Assembly (NCBI GenBank): GCA_023105745.1
Contig: JALGQZ010000008.1
Location: 45,443,618-45,507,617, forward strand
DNA from: Austropuccinia psidii
Taxonomy: Eukaryota; Basidiomycota; Pucciniomycetes; Pucciniales; Sphaerophragmiaceae
Length of the DNA: 64,000 bases
Direction of reading: 5' to 3'
A program made the translations under genes and the position numbers. This document shows, piece by piece, positions 46,157-60,000 of this stretch (the first letter of the stretch is position 1; each line of letters opens with the position of its first letter). The notes below the pieces were generated by a model. It was not told the origin of the DNA. It made no database searches and was given only the letters and a program-made list of their open reading frames with translations.

Positions 46157-47208
46157 GATTTCAGATTAAATATATTCCTCCCCTAAATTAAAACAATATG
46201 GTTCATCAGTATGGGTGGTGGTGGTAGATTGTTGGGGGAGGATGTGGTGGTCTCTGAACAGTGGTAGTAGTGGTGGTAGCCGGTTGGCGGTGAAGGTAGT
46301 GGTGGTGGTTTCCAAATGGCTGTGGTAGTTGTGGTGGCCAGTTGGACATGGTAGTCAGTGGTGGTGGTTGTGGATGGATGGACGTTTATGTAGTGGAGGT
46401 AGTGTAACAGTAAGTATATGTTTATTGGTAACACTGGGGAATGCAATAATTTCAAAAAAAGGGTGTACATACTGTTGTTTAGCAAAAGTTTTGTACACCC
46501 TTTATGAAACAATACAGTCACCAAAGGCCCTCAAACAAGCCTTTTGGATCAAGTAAAATATGTGCTGATGTCTGTGCAGATTGAAAGAACACATCAGTGC
46601 AATCAAATGAAGATCAGTTGCAGTGTATTCACTTACAAGTCCTGTGCCAATGGCACACCAAAAAGCCTTGATCAACAAAAGAGTGTTGATTTAATTGATC
46701 TAACTTTGAAGAGAATAGATCAATTAAAGATGGAGGAATATATTTAAAAAAAAAGTGATGAACAAAATTACTAAAAAAAATGTGGTTAACTTTTAAAAAA
46801 GGGATCAATTATTCTCAACATCAGAAAAAAAGGCAATCATGTTTCTGACTAGCATTGCATTGGCAGAATTTGAAAATACGACTTGTGTTTATTGAAAGGC
46901 CAAATGTACACTGCCTCTGCTTCCTCACTGGACATATTAAACTTGATTAATTGCCACAACAATAATTTCAAAGGGCAAACATGCCATAAAATACAACAAA
47001 ATCCTTTGAGATTGATCATTTGAATGGGCATCCACACCCATATTATGTGAGAACACACCTCTGGTGCTGAATTGATCAACTTCAAAATCACAAATTGAAC
47101 CATCATTTACCCATCAAATACCAAATGAGCCTATTTTGAAAAACTAATCCTGTCAACTAATGGCACCGCTCATATTACATGCATAATATTTAATGAAGAA
47201 CACTTAAT
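46157..47208. other. Spacer inside the DNA transposon: GGT-rich tract and a short hairpin
   Basis: 46200-46390 is a (GGT)n-like tract, G/T-rich on the plus strand; the T/P-rich open frame at 46183-46524 on the minus strand is its translation. Arms AAAGGGTGTACA (46458-46469) and TGTACACCCTTT (46492-46503) form a perfect 12-bp stem around 22 nt. 46510-47208 holds no recognisable gene; the frame at 46849-47106 has no domain. Confidence 0.55.
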
Positions 47209-48509
47209 TCAACTATTTTTAATAATCAACTTTAGAATACGCTCAGAATCTGAAATTGGATGGGAGGAATTCAATGCTGCTATAGTCAAGTCCATGTTCT
47301 GTTGTTCTTCATGCATCTCCACTTCCTTTTGCCATTTTTCTTTCTCAAAATCAAGTTTTTTTGCCTCTTTGGCCATATCAAAATCAAGTTGTGATTGTAT
47401 TTTGGACTGTTCCAGATTTCTACACTCAGCATTTTTTTCCCGTTCAAATGCAATTTACATCTCCTTCATTAATCTATTTTGTTCAGTTTGCATAATCTGA
47501 GCACTCCTTTCTTCATTCCATTTTAATTTATCCCACTCTAAACAGGCCTCATCATGAGCTTCTCTCCCTGAGAAAACTATTATTAGTGTGCATGAACATC
47601 AGAATAAAACCATCTTCTACCAACCTTTTTGCCAATCAATCATTATTTGTGAGTAACTTGGATACAACACATCTGACAACTTCTTCCATGCACCACTGGT
47701 ATTATTAAGATTGAAGCTGGAACTATTTTTTCTCTTTTGGGATGAACCATTCATCTTATCCTGTAACTATACAAAAAATATTTCAGAGTCAATTTTTTTC
47801 ATATTGGTTTGATGAAAGAAATCTTACTTTGGGATCTTCCACATGGTCATTTAATTTATCTTTGGCAATATCCATATTTGGTTGAATCATGATTGTTCCC
47901 TCCTCTGTTATTGCTGAATCCTGAAAAGAAACAACACATCAGAATTTAGAAAAAATAATGAAATAATGTATTATATCTTACTTCATGTTCCATTGTCTCT
48001 TCTTCATCCTCATTTGAAATGAATCCAGCCTCTTGAGAATCATGTGTTGCTAGTGGAGTCACATTTGGCTTATGGCCAAAGAGTGAATCCATTTCTGAAA
48101 AACATGGACACATACTTTCAAGCTTATCAGCCATAGTGTGCAGCCCTTTTTTCTAATCCTCTTCTGTTATACCTGCCCCTGTTAAATTCTCAAACTTCTT
48201 TGCTGTTGTGTATTTTTTCTTATATGTATGCCATTGGTCATGAATGCTTGTTGCACTGAGATTCAACCGGTGTTGTGATTTTTTATTGACCTCAATTGCC
48301 ATAAGATTAAATCCATGCTTTTTACTTGAGGGTTACCTTCCCACCGATGTGGAGCCACTGGTTCCAAAACATGCATCAAAGTTTGATTTATGTGTCAACC
48401 AATTGATAATACATAAATAATCTGGCCGAGTTAAGTGACCTGAAGGATGGGGCAGGCCAGATAAAATCTTGGGAGTGTATTTATTGGTCTTCATTGGATG
48501 ACGTGGCAT
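47209..48509 (-). pseudogene. Myb/SANT-like DNA-binding protein of the Harbinger element, four exons, three stops
   Basis: Exons on the minus strand: 48509-47982, 47920-47828, 47766-47625, 47567-47209 (1122 nt, 374 codons) with phases agreeing; introns are 61, 61 and 57 bp with donors GTAAGA, GTAAGA and GTTGGT. Order: MPRHPMKTNKY start; PDYLCIINWL; a Myb/SANT-like helical part (SIHDQWHTYKKKYTTAKKFE) and TGAGITEED; then CFSEMDSLFGHKPNVTP and an acidic region; SGAWKKLSDVLYPSY; finally a charged coiled coil (LDFDMAKEAKKLDFEKEKW). In-frame stops: 48335, 48155 and 47457 (first bases on the minus strand). In PIF/Harbinger elements the Myb-like protein binds the ends and helps bring the transposase to the nucleus. 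An ATG downstream at 48494 is also possible. Confidence 0.66.
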
Positions 48510-48812
48510 CAAAAGGATGGTGATGGTGTGTGATAAATCAGTAATTGAGTAAATGAATAAAGTGGGAGATTGAATGGAATTGTAATTAGATTGGTTATTT
48601 GGTTACACCAGGGTTCGGGTTAAAATTTACTTTTTGAGAAGGGCAGTGGTTAGGTTTGAAATTTCAATATTCAATTAGGTTTAAATAAGTATAGGAAAGA
48701 ATGTGTTATTTTGCAAAATTCCAGGGGGACTGAGTTAAAAAAAGTGGTTTTTGGGAGACAAAATCACTGATTTTTAAATGTGGCATTTTGGTCTCAAATC
48801 ATGCTTTTTTTT

Positions 48813-48842
48813 AATGTGGGATTTCATAGGTTTGACACCCCC
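48813..48842 (-). repeat. Right terminal inverted repeat
   Basis: Reverse complement of 43211-43240 with one difference; ends TGACACCCCC, followed by TAATA. Confidence 0.92.
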
Positions 48843-50426
48843 TAATATTTATATAGATTATATTGTGAAAATATAAAAAAATATTTTTTTGAAATTTAAG
48901 AGAAGTTAAAACTTATTCTAATAAATTAGTATATTATTTCAAAATATTTCATTTATCTTACTTATTATTTATTTTATTTTTTGAATAAATTTGTTTATAT
49001 TCTATAAATATTTTTCAATTTTATTTTAGTTTATTTAATTTTTAATCCATTTTTTTAATTATTAGTATTCATGGAGAGAGAGAGATCTCTCCATATTTTT
49101 AGAAATTAAATTTAAATTGAATGAGATTATAAACTTAACTATTTAAAAATAATTTTGTGATTTTATAAATTCAAAAAAATATATATTAAAAAACCTTAAG
49201 CTATTATAAATAAAATAGAAAATTATCTTGGGATTTTTTTTTTTACTAAAAATTTCTTAAAGGAACTGGGAAAACCTGTGTTTAATATTATTAACCATTT
49301 AATGAAAGATATTATAAATATTAAATAAATACTTCAAATAGTAAAAAACTAATCATTAATAAATAAATAAACAACTCATATAATTGTTCTTGTGATAATT
49401 AGAATAAATTTTTATATCAAAAGAAAATAGTTATTATAATTGATCTATTTAAGAAAATTTCTTTCTAAAATTATATTTATAAAGATTAATTGAAACTAAT
49501 AAATAAATAAAGCCTAAGAGAATAATAAAGTGAGAATAATTTGTTATTTATAAAGTAAATTTTATTTAAATATAAATATATCTAATTTAAATTCTTTCAA
49601 GATATTATATTTTAATATTAATTTCATTTCTTTTTTTGGTATTTATAATAAAAAAAAATAGGCTTAAAATATTTAAAAAAGTGAAATTTTTGAAAAAAAG
49701 GGGATACATAAGTAAGTTAGAGATTTTCATGAATTAATCTTTAAGTAAAATTTTTTTCATTTCAGAGTAAAGTAAAATTAACTTCAAAGAATAGTCAAAA
49801 AAAAAAATTTTTTTTTTTTAAGGATTTAACCTTAATTATTAAGTATTTTTTTTTAAGTAATTTAAAGATATTTGATTTTTATTGGATGAGGGTTAATGAA
49901 AATTTTACTTTAAGGAATTTTAAATTCTAAAAATAAAGTTCTTTTTCTTAAATTATAATCATTTTATTAATTTAAATAATAAATTATATACATTAATTAA
50001 TTAAGTTATTATAAAATTTCAAAAATATATCATTTATAAAATTAAAAAACTTTAATAATTATTTCAAAATTAAAAATAATATAATTTAAAGTTTGAATTT
50101 AGTTGAGCAAAAATACAATTAAATCAAGCTTTTGTAAATTTTTTTTTACTGAATAATATTAATAATATGTGAATATGGCTTTACCAGATTGATTTAATTG
50201 TTCCTTATTTGTTGAAATAAAGTATAATTTTGAGTTCTATAATCAAGATTATAAGTAATATATTGAAGTAAAATATTTCCTGTTAGTAATTCCCACATTC
50301 TTTTTTGCTTAATGAAGTAACAATTTGTTAAAATAAGCTATTTAGATTTTTGTTATTATTAATAAGCTTTTAATTTTAATTTTTTTTTTTTTTTGAAGAA
50401 AACTAGTAACAAAAATTCATTACTGT
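48843..50426. other. AT-rich DNA without recognisable genes
   Basis: Only short frames and A/T runs. A GAGAGAGAGA tract lies near 49075. Nothing else stands out. Confidence 0.5.
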
Positions 50427-51006
50427 TACTGTGAGCCTGAAAGCATGTAAACCTTTAACTGCTAAACAGAATCCAATTACTTTATTTAAATTTTTGTCTC
50501 AGTTTCTTTCAATATTTTATCAAAATTTTAAATACTAAAAATTCATATTATTATAATATGAATTAGATCTTGTTGCTATGAGTGATTACTAAATATGACA
50601 TAGTATAAAATTCCCACTATGTCATTAATCTTGTTGTTATATCTTCTCATGTTTCTATAACAGATATTTCCTCATTCAAACAAAATTATTATTTTGATTT
50701 TAAATTTTTAAATACAATATTTAAATAGGATTAATTCTATTTGAATTAATCCTCAGAGATCTTAACCAAATATATTTTCAAAATTAAAATTACTTACAAT
50801 TTATTTTAGAAATATTAAGCGCTCTCACCTTTAAAGTGATTAAATTCACTTTTACAAATTATTAATACTGTTGAATCCTAAATTCAAACAGTATATCATA
50901 TTAACACTAGTGACACATTTTTTAATTACATTTAATAGTATTACTCTTCTTTTTAGTTTATTAAAATTCCTAGTATTTTAGTCTGGAAGCCACAAAAGAG
51001 GCGGTA
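50427..51006 (-). repeat. Dispersed repeat, copy 2 (inverted relative to 26806-27413)
   Basis: Reverse complement of the repeat at 26.8-27.4 kb over almost its full length. The internal stem-loop is kept as GAGGATTAAT/ATTAATCCTA, losing one terminal pair. It differs by several small indels and many substitutions, so both copies are old. Confidence 0.8.
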
Positions 51007-54000
51007 GCTAACAATTACTCTAAAGCAATTTTGTTCCTTTATTATATTTAACTTTTTGAGATTTATTATCTCTATTTTTATTATTATATTTTATTATTTT
51101 ATATGGTTAATTTTTTTTTTTTTTACCCCATTTGTCTGAGTTTTTATTTTATTTATTTATTTCTATGAATTTTTTGACCTGATTTAATTAACTTGAAGAT
51201 TTGATTTCGTATTAAAAATCAAAATAGTAATTAGACCTTTAATTCTTGAAAAATTTCAAGATTTTTCTCAATCATTAACAATTTAATATTAATGAGATCC
51301 CTAATTACTTAAATTTTTTTAATTTTATTCAAAATTTTAAATTTTTTTTTTTTCCAAGTAGAAAGTTATATAATTAATAAATCCTTTTAATTTTTTGAAT
51401 AAAATAATTTAAAAAATTTTATAAAGAAAATTTTAAATAAATTTTTTTTTTTTATTTAAAAAAATAGAAATTAGAAGATTTTTAATAATAATAATAAAAC
51501 TTATTAAATTAATAAATTATAAAATAAATTTAAAACTAAATAAAAGAAAAGAATAATTAATTTAAAAAAAAAAAGTTCTAATTAATGATAAAGAAATAAT
51601 TCAAATTCTATTCTTTTATTATTTTTCCTTTTTTGAAAAAAAAAAATCTTTAAAAAAATAAATTAATTTTTTTTAGCTTTAAGTTTAAATAAATTTTCCC
51701 TTAAAATACAAAAAAAAAAAAAAAAAAAAAACTCAAATTATTAAATTTCTTAATTTATTTATTTAATTAAAAAATTATTAATTTTTTTAAAGCTATAATT
51801 TAAATAAGAAAAAGAGAAGTGATATTTTTTTATAAATTTAAAAAAAAAAACAGTTCTGATCCCAAAAAATTAATAGAAAGGCTTCCTTGATTTATGAAAA
51901 TGGATTTATCTTATTATTTACCTAAGAAATTTTTGAATGAAGATTATATCTGTGAATTTGAATTTCTATAGTAGATTATATTATAATTAAGATTAAAAGA
52001 GAAATGGAGAATATTCTTATATGGTATAATATTTATATATTTTATAAAATTAAAAAATAATTTTAGTATTGAAAATTATTTAATATTCTAGTGGTTTAAA
52101 AATGAATTTTAGAATTTGAGAAAAAAAAAAAAAAACATGTTTTCAATCCATTTCATAGGTATTTTTAAAAATAATTTTTAAATTAAAAAAACTTGATTTT
52201 AGGATTAGACAATTTTCTCATATTGATTTTAGATTAAAGTTAAACCTACAATTTTTCAAATTTTTTTAAAAAAAAACTCACTAGTTAAAACTTGAATAAT
52301 TTTGTGAGTTTAGATGAAGAAAGATAGATTTTTTTTTTTTTTTGAATAAAGATGATAATATTCATATTAAGATATCAAAAGAAAAGATTTTTAAGAAAAA
52401 AAATATAGGAAGATATAAATTTGAAATTGTTTTCCTTCAAAAAAAAAATAGAGAAAGATTATGAGATAGGTTAGGAAAGAAATTTAAATAGGGTGAGTTG
52501 GAGAAAAAGGTTTGGAAAATATATATTTCCCTAGCCCCAATTTAATTAAAGTTGATGGAGTGGTGCCAAAAAATTAAGGTAAAAAAATCCCCATGGTTTT
52601 ATATTTCTGGGGTTGATATTTCTTTAGGAGCTACCCTTAGTAAAGCCAAAACTCATTTAGATATCACAATAAGTTAAATTGAAAGTATCAATTGTTTTTT
52701 TTTTAAACTTTAAGTGGTTTTATTAAAAAAAAGATAATTCATATAAGAAATAAATTGAAAGAGTTAGAGTTAGAATAAAAGTAAAATATTTAATTAATAT
52801 CTTTAAAAAATAAATCATTAAAAATAATATTCCTATTTAAGCTAATTCCTTTCAATTATTTCAAAAATTTCAAGTAATTTGAATTAATTTTAGTTGAAAC
52901 TACTAAAAAAAAAAAAAAAAAAAAAAAACTGTTACTAATATAATTAATATAATTTGAAATTTAATAATCATATTTTAATCATTTATATAATATTAATATC
53001 TTTATAGAATATTCATAATTTTTCTTTTTAAAAAGAAAAAAATTAAAAATAAAATAATAATCAAATTTTGTTTATTTTTTTTAACTTATTAATTTTTTTT
53101 TTTTTTTTGGTATCTATATTTCAAAATTGAAAAAAAAAATATGTTTAAATAATTGTCTTTTTTTTTTTGAGGAAAATTATAGAAATTTTTTTAAGATTTT
53201 TTTTAATTAAAATTTAATTTGAATTTAATAATATTTTTCATCTTAATAAAAAAAAAAAAAATCATGACTTATTTCTTATGATTTGAAGTTTTTTTTTTTT
53301 TTTTTTTTAATTTTTTTGGTAAGTAATCCTTGATTCTCAATTCATTTGTTAATTTTTTTCTTTTTTCAAAAAAATAAACCTCAAGAAAATTATTTAATTA
53401 TTATTAATTTTATTTTTCTTTTTTCCTTAAGATTAATTAGAGAATAATTTAATAAAAAAAAATTTAAAATTTGTTTTAAATTAATATAAGAAATAAATAT
53501 ATTTTTTAAAAAAATAATAATCTTTATAAAATTGGAATATAACTGAAAGAAGTTATTTCATTGTGAATTTAGCTTAAACTTTTACCTTCAAATATGTTAA
53601 GCTAAGTATTAATATACTTTCTGTTCCTAAAAAGCTCTTTAAAGCCACCATAAGACTAAAGAGATTTAATTTTTTTTATGTTTTTCCCATTTTTTATCAA
53701 TAAACTCAATAATACTTGATATATACTAAATTTAAAAATTCCAAATATTGTAAAATTGTTTTGATTTTTTTAGAATATAAATTAAGACTATAGATAGATT
53801 TATTCAAATTTAAACAAAAAAAATTCCAATTTTTTTTTGAGCTTTTCATGAATACATACCAATTTTTTCAGCTCAAGGATACTTAAATCTTAATTCAGTT
53901 GAAATTTATATTTAACTTATAAGCATAATTTATTTTTATATACATTTAAAAAAGGGCTAAAAAAAATATAAACTATAGTGAGTGAAACCCAAAATTTCAG

Positions 54001-57000
54001 TGAAATATGAATTTATATTTTGCTTATTGACACTTATTTTCCCCTTTGAAAAAATTACACAAAAATAATCATGATCCTTTTCCAAAAAAAAAAATATTTT
54101 TAATGAGAAAATTTTGAAAAGATATATATCTTTCTTAATAATTTCTTTTTCAAAAAAAATAATAATAAAAGAACTTAGTAATTTACTACTATAAAAAATA
54201 TTCTTATTTCTTGATTTACTAATATTTTTTCCCATTTTATATCAACCTTTTATAGTTTTTATAAAATTTACAAAAAAAAATTGATATTTATACTTCAATT
54301 TGGAATTGTCAATATTTAATTTAATTAAAAGAAGTTAGAAAAAGATTCCTCAATACTTAAAAGTTGTTTTCACCTAACTAATTATTCAATGAAATAAGAA
54401 ATAAGAAGAAAATTATACTTCATTTATGTACTCCTGGTAAGATAGTGATAAAATGTAAATTAAATCAATGGATTTTCAAGCAGTATCAAAATTTCTCAAT
54501 TATTCACTATTTTTTCATACAATGAATCATTTAATGCTTCACTTGGATAAATGATGAACTGATTATATAAACAGAATATAAAAGTTGAGTATTATAATTA
54601 TATACAGGATATTAGTAATGAGCTATAGTATCATTAATGTAAAAATACAAATAAATATTCTGGTTTATCTGTAACATATAAATTAAATCCTTTTGGTAAT
54701 GATGAGAATAATTTTACTAAGCTTCTTCTTCAACCTAAAAGTACAGAATTTTTTGATATAATTTTTCTTGAATATCTCTAGTGGATATTAATCAAATAAA
54801 TATCTTAATCCATCTTTTACACATATATATCAAAAATAATTCACGGTTTTTTCTTCAAAATTTCTATTAAATGTGAAAGTAAAACTTGGATAAAATTATG
54901 TTTGAAATTATATAATGAAACAGCAGGTTCCTAATTGAAATCTGTTTTATCTTTTATGACTAACTGAAATCCTCTGTATTATTACCAAAAGTTATTGATA
55001 TTTGGATGAATAAACTTTTTGGAGATGAAATTTTATCAAAGGAAGACTTTCCCCTATTATTTTTCCTTGAAGAGTAATTTTGAAATGAATGCGGTCAATT
55101 CTTGTATTTATCAATAAATTAAAGAGCTTATAGCTTTTATGCATAGATACCTTATTTGATGTAACCATAAATTGCGCATTTATATAAATTATAAGTATTG
55201 ACAGGGAACTCAATCATTTTTTCAAAGAAGATTTATATCAATAAAAATCTCAAAATTAAGGACTTATTTCCTTGAGCTATTATAAAATTCTCATTTATAA
55301 TATTTAATATGGCAAGTCTTATTGATTTAGCTTCCCAAGAAATAATATATATAGAATATTTTCATTTGAAAGATATATAGAGCTATAGATTCATTTCGTC
55401 AATTATGATACAGCTTCAAAAGTTGATAATATAAGAATAAGCTCAAAAATTCTTTTAAGAACTGAATGATATGGTTCAAAAATGAGAATAAGTAATTATT
55501 TCTTTCAAAAAAAAAAAAACTTCAACTGAGAAAATTATTTATTTAAAATTGACTTTAATATACTAATGAATTGAGATTATTTATAAAACATAGGACCTAT
55601 ACTTCAAGTGGCTCAATATATAAAATGATATAACTCTCTAACAAAGCTAAATATTACGTTACATAAGTTTATCCCCTAATATTACTGACATGAAATCTTC
55701 AGAAATCGATAAATTTTAAAAGAACAGATTAATGTTCATCTTATGGTATAATAATACACCACATAGAATTAGTGAATTCCCGATTGATTATTCACTTTCC
55801 TACTACTGAATAATAAAATTTATTTAAAAAATATAGAAAAAAAATCTAAATGTTTCACAAATTACAGGGACAAATATATCAGATAGGTGTGATAAATATA
55901 TATATTATAAATTGAAAGGATTTGACTGCTGGATTCAAGAATGATCCTAAGTTGTAATTATAGTATTGAGAAAATTCTTAATCTAAAATGAAATAAAAAA
56001 CATTATTAATTTCATTTCTATAGCTTTCAGATATAGGTGACCAAGAGTTCTATACAGGTTTGGACATTCTGAAATTTTGGTAATATATGCCTAATATGTT
56101 TTCCATTCTAATAAATTTTCATTCCAATATTCAATGAATGTGTGTAGAGTTTTTATTCAATTTCTAAATATAAAAAGGGATAAATTGAGAGAATTCTTTC
56201 TGGCTTAATGTATATTATTTTTGAAGGAGGAGATTTATTTTCAGAGTCTATCTTAATTGATATTTTAATATATCTTATAAAGTCACCGATTACTAAAAAA
56301 AATATTTCTTTCCATTAATATTTTCCTCTATAGACCAGGACTAAATCTAATAGATTACTCCTTAGTTATTTCTACATATGTGAAATGAAGGAGACACTTT
56401 TTTTGAAATCATGATATATATGTAGAATTTAAAACAACGCTCAAGATTTTAATAATTTTATTTTTAATAATAATAATTTATACTAAAACAGAAACACAAA
56501 AGGTTTCATAAATAGTTTTTTGCATCATATATTGTCTAAATAGAAATTTTGAAATATTTAAGAAACAATAACTTTTATCCAATTGAATTAATCATTTATG
56601 AATCAAATTTCTTTCAAAAATATCATTTTTTGATTAAATTCTTATTTTAATTAAAATAATAATTAAAACTATATCCCATGTCAGTTTCAAAATGGAACAC
56701 CTTCTCTCATTTGTAGCAAATTTTCTCATGGTGAACATGCTATAGATTAAAATAATTTTTCTTAATAAAAAAGAAGTTTGAAGAAAATGGGGTAAATAAT
56801 TTCAAGAAAATTATTCCTTTCTATTCGGAATTAAAATTATAATACTTCATTATTAGATTCTTAAACTTTAGCCTGATCATTACTTAATTTGAAGATTTTT
56901 TAAAAGATTCAATACAGAAGAGTGATGGAGGTTTTTTTTTGTATCATGTCAAATAATTTAAGCCAATATATTGAGTTTATGTAAGAAAGTATTCAAATTC

Positions 57001-60000
57001 TTCTTCATTATGGTTTCTAGTTTTTTTTTGAATCCCTGGAAAGACCCATTTGGAAATCTGAAATTGAAAAGGGTGGTCAGAAGCAAAAGATTTTGAGAAT
57101 TTTTTGAGAAAATATTGAAGAGTTAAGGTAATGTATCTAAAAAAGTAATTGTTAGAAGGATTTTATATAATAAGAATAATAAAGGATGTTAATTTATAAG
57201 CTATTGCGTCATGAAATATGAACTTTGAGCTAAAGTCCTTGGAAAGAAGGGTTAAATCCCCGGGAGGTGATTCATAATTTGTATAATGAAAGATGTATTA
57301 ATGTATGTTAAACAGAACTTGATTATCAGAGATTTCTTCATTTTATTAAAGAATATTTAATCTCATATTAGGAGTAAATTTCATGATAATAATAATCATT
57401 TTTTGGATTTTTTAAAAGGAGATAACTGAGAATAGATAAAAAGGGTCATATGTAGAATCATTCACTTACAAAATTTATAATTAAATATTGATAATAATTT
57501 TAATGAAAGTAAAAATTATTAGTCTTACAAACAATTTTATAAAAAGAGGACTTTAAATTTCCCAAAAGATTTATCAATTTATCAAAAATGAAATTTTTAC
57601 TAGAATGATAAACAATATAAAATGTCTCACATTAATTCTGATACTTCTTTAGACTTGAAATTATAAAATTATTTTATGAGGAAAGATTTAGATTTCATCA
57701 ATTTATTCACAATATAAAAAAGGCTTATTTTATGAGATGAACCCCATAATAATCTGATGGAAATAATTTTGAAAATGCAGTTCTATACCCCTACCATGCT
57801 CTTTAAGTTCAAATTCAAGATCTGATGTCATCTTTTTTTCTTTAACATTACATACCCTCCTTCTTACCTTGTGAATAAACCTAATATTTCCTTTCCTTAA
57901 TCTATATTGTGAATGTACTATGTTTTCCTTGCTTCATTCCAGATTACACATATCATTTTCCCATGAAAACCATAGTATTTGAGATAGATTCTTTTTTTGA
58001 AAGAGAAAAAGGAATTCAAATGTTATATAAGTATAGAAGAGGGGTTAAAGAAATTCCTGTTTCATTAATCTTGGAAAATATTTCATATTGACCAAATCCC
58101 AGTGGCTTTAGGACTTCTAAAATTTCCTGGTTTATGGTTATCAAAATTTAAGGATTTTTCTTTCAATTATACTCTTGGAATAAATGAGAATTTAATAAAC
58201 CTTGATGATAATAGTTATTATAAATAGCTATTTATTGGGATTCCATCTGGTGTATGAACAGAGAAAATCAATTTTTGATTGAGTGAAAGCCCCATTTCAA
58301 AATAATGCAATCAGTACTCGAACTGGTTAATGGTTAAATTACCAAATAAAGATTATTATCATCAGTAGTTGAAACTTTTTGAAAGTAATCCAAAATAATA
58401 TCAGGATATAGGAATCTCTCCCAGATATTTTTTCCCTTGAATTCAGCTGATGGCTTTTTTATGAATTCTTCCCTATGATAATATACAGCTCTTGGTAACA
58501 AAGACACAATGATTCCATTTTGTACTAAATAGTGTAGATTAATTTTGAATTTTTGAATTCCTTTATACTGATCCAGTTAAGTAGACTAAGATATGGGCTT
58601 TAATATCTTGAGTCCTATATTTTGGTTAAATTTTATTGAGTTTATTTGGAAATGAGCTTATCCCTTCAATTTGACTATATTTTGAAGTGTTTGGCCATCA
58701 TGTATAATAATATGAATCTAATTTCTTGGGGTCATTAAATATTCACAGAACCATCAGAAAAAAAGAATTGATCATAGTAAAGGATTTTGGGGAGGAAAGT
58801 GGTAAGAATTAAATAATATACATTTTTGAGCTGGGGAGTGAGAGCCAGATTAAGAGACTTTTGTTTTCTAAGAATTATTTTGTATATGTAGGCTATCAAT
58901 TGATGTATAAATATACACAGATAATTAGGATATTGATGGTGCCTTTTTACAGTTTTTCACAAGCCCTCCTTGACTTCTGAAAGGGGTTCTTTGGATTAAA
59001 TGTAAAAAGAAGTTCTTTCTTTCAGGATGGGCTCTACTAGAAAACTAATTTAGCCATTAGAAATATCTCACTGTGATATTTTAGAATAATACCAATTTAA
59101 TGGGGATTTCATTAAATATAAAAAAGCTAGCTTAGAGGGGAAGAGAAGTTCTTTTATTACTACGTACTCATCACAAACTAAAAGTGTAATTCATTTTCTA
59201 ATTCATATTTAGTTAGTATAGGAATACTATATTCCTAAATGGGATATTTCCCCCCCCCTAAGCCTATACCTGTTTTAGCTTTATTTTCTCAATAACTATC
59301 TCACTTGGGTATCAAGGTTAATACCATTAATATGATATATGGATGCCATTCAAGTACTCTATTTTGAATCACAGGATTAAAAATTTCAAATAAACAGTGA
59401 AAATATTAAGATTGAGATTGAATCAATAGATATTGAATAAAATAAATAAGAAAGAAGCTTCAAGAAATTCTATTTGGTTAATATTTAACTAAAAAGATTA
59501 AACATCATCAGAAATGGACTAATAAGTATAGAAGGCCCTATTCAAAGTACAGATTATCTGATAAGCTGGTGGTGTGAGCCTTTGAGATATGACTAAATAT
59601 CCAAAAATTTCACAAAAAGTATTGATAAGCCTATTTTAACAATAATAATTAAACTTATAATATCAAAAACAATTAAAACAAGCAAAAATTCCATAAAAGG
59701 GAATAAATTATTGATTATAATAGGAGAAAATGCATAAACATGTAGAGTAAATTACACCATTGGATTTCTTATCAAAAAATACATATATGACTCTTTTATG
59801 TCATATGTGTAAAACCAATACTTACTGAGATACCTGAATATATGCACTTTTACAATCAGTTCATAGCTTCATGGCTTTTAGCTGATATCTTTTGAGATAC
59901 TCATGATAAAGACTTTATCCAAAATCAATGTTACCACAAAATAACTGTAAAGGTAGAACTATAAGCTTCATTTGAAAATCTATAGAAAAGGTTAAAAATA

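Larger units (their letters stand above)
43211..48842. mobile_element. PIF/Harbinger-type DNA transposon with three decayed genes
   Basis: A 5632-bp unit bounded by 30-bp terminal inverted repeats that differ at one base, flanked by TAATA on both sides. Inside: a DDE transposase running inwards from the left end, a Tet-like dioxygenase on the minus strand in the middle, and a Myb/SANT-like gene running inwards from the right end. Transposase plus Myb/SANT protein is the standard PIF/Harbinger pair; the dioxygenase is extra. All three genes have two or three in-frame stops, and the middle one a frameshift, so this copy is dead but its structure is whole. The ends suggest it moved as one unit. 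Confidence 0.85.

Noticed and set aside
46183..46524. Threonine/proline-rich open frame upstream of the Tet-like gene
   Set aside because: It is the GGT tract read on the minus strand; no domain, and no link to the next frame could be shown.
57240..57290. tRNA-like TTAAATCCCCGGG segment
   Set aside because: No cloverleaf can be drawn with the flanking bases.
57909..58091. 60-codon frame with charged segments (IDSFFEREKG)
   Set aside because: No family recognised and no convincing continuation; probably an old transposon scrap.
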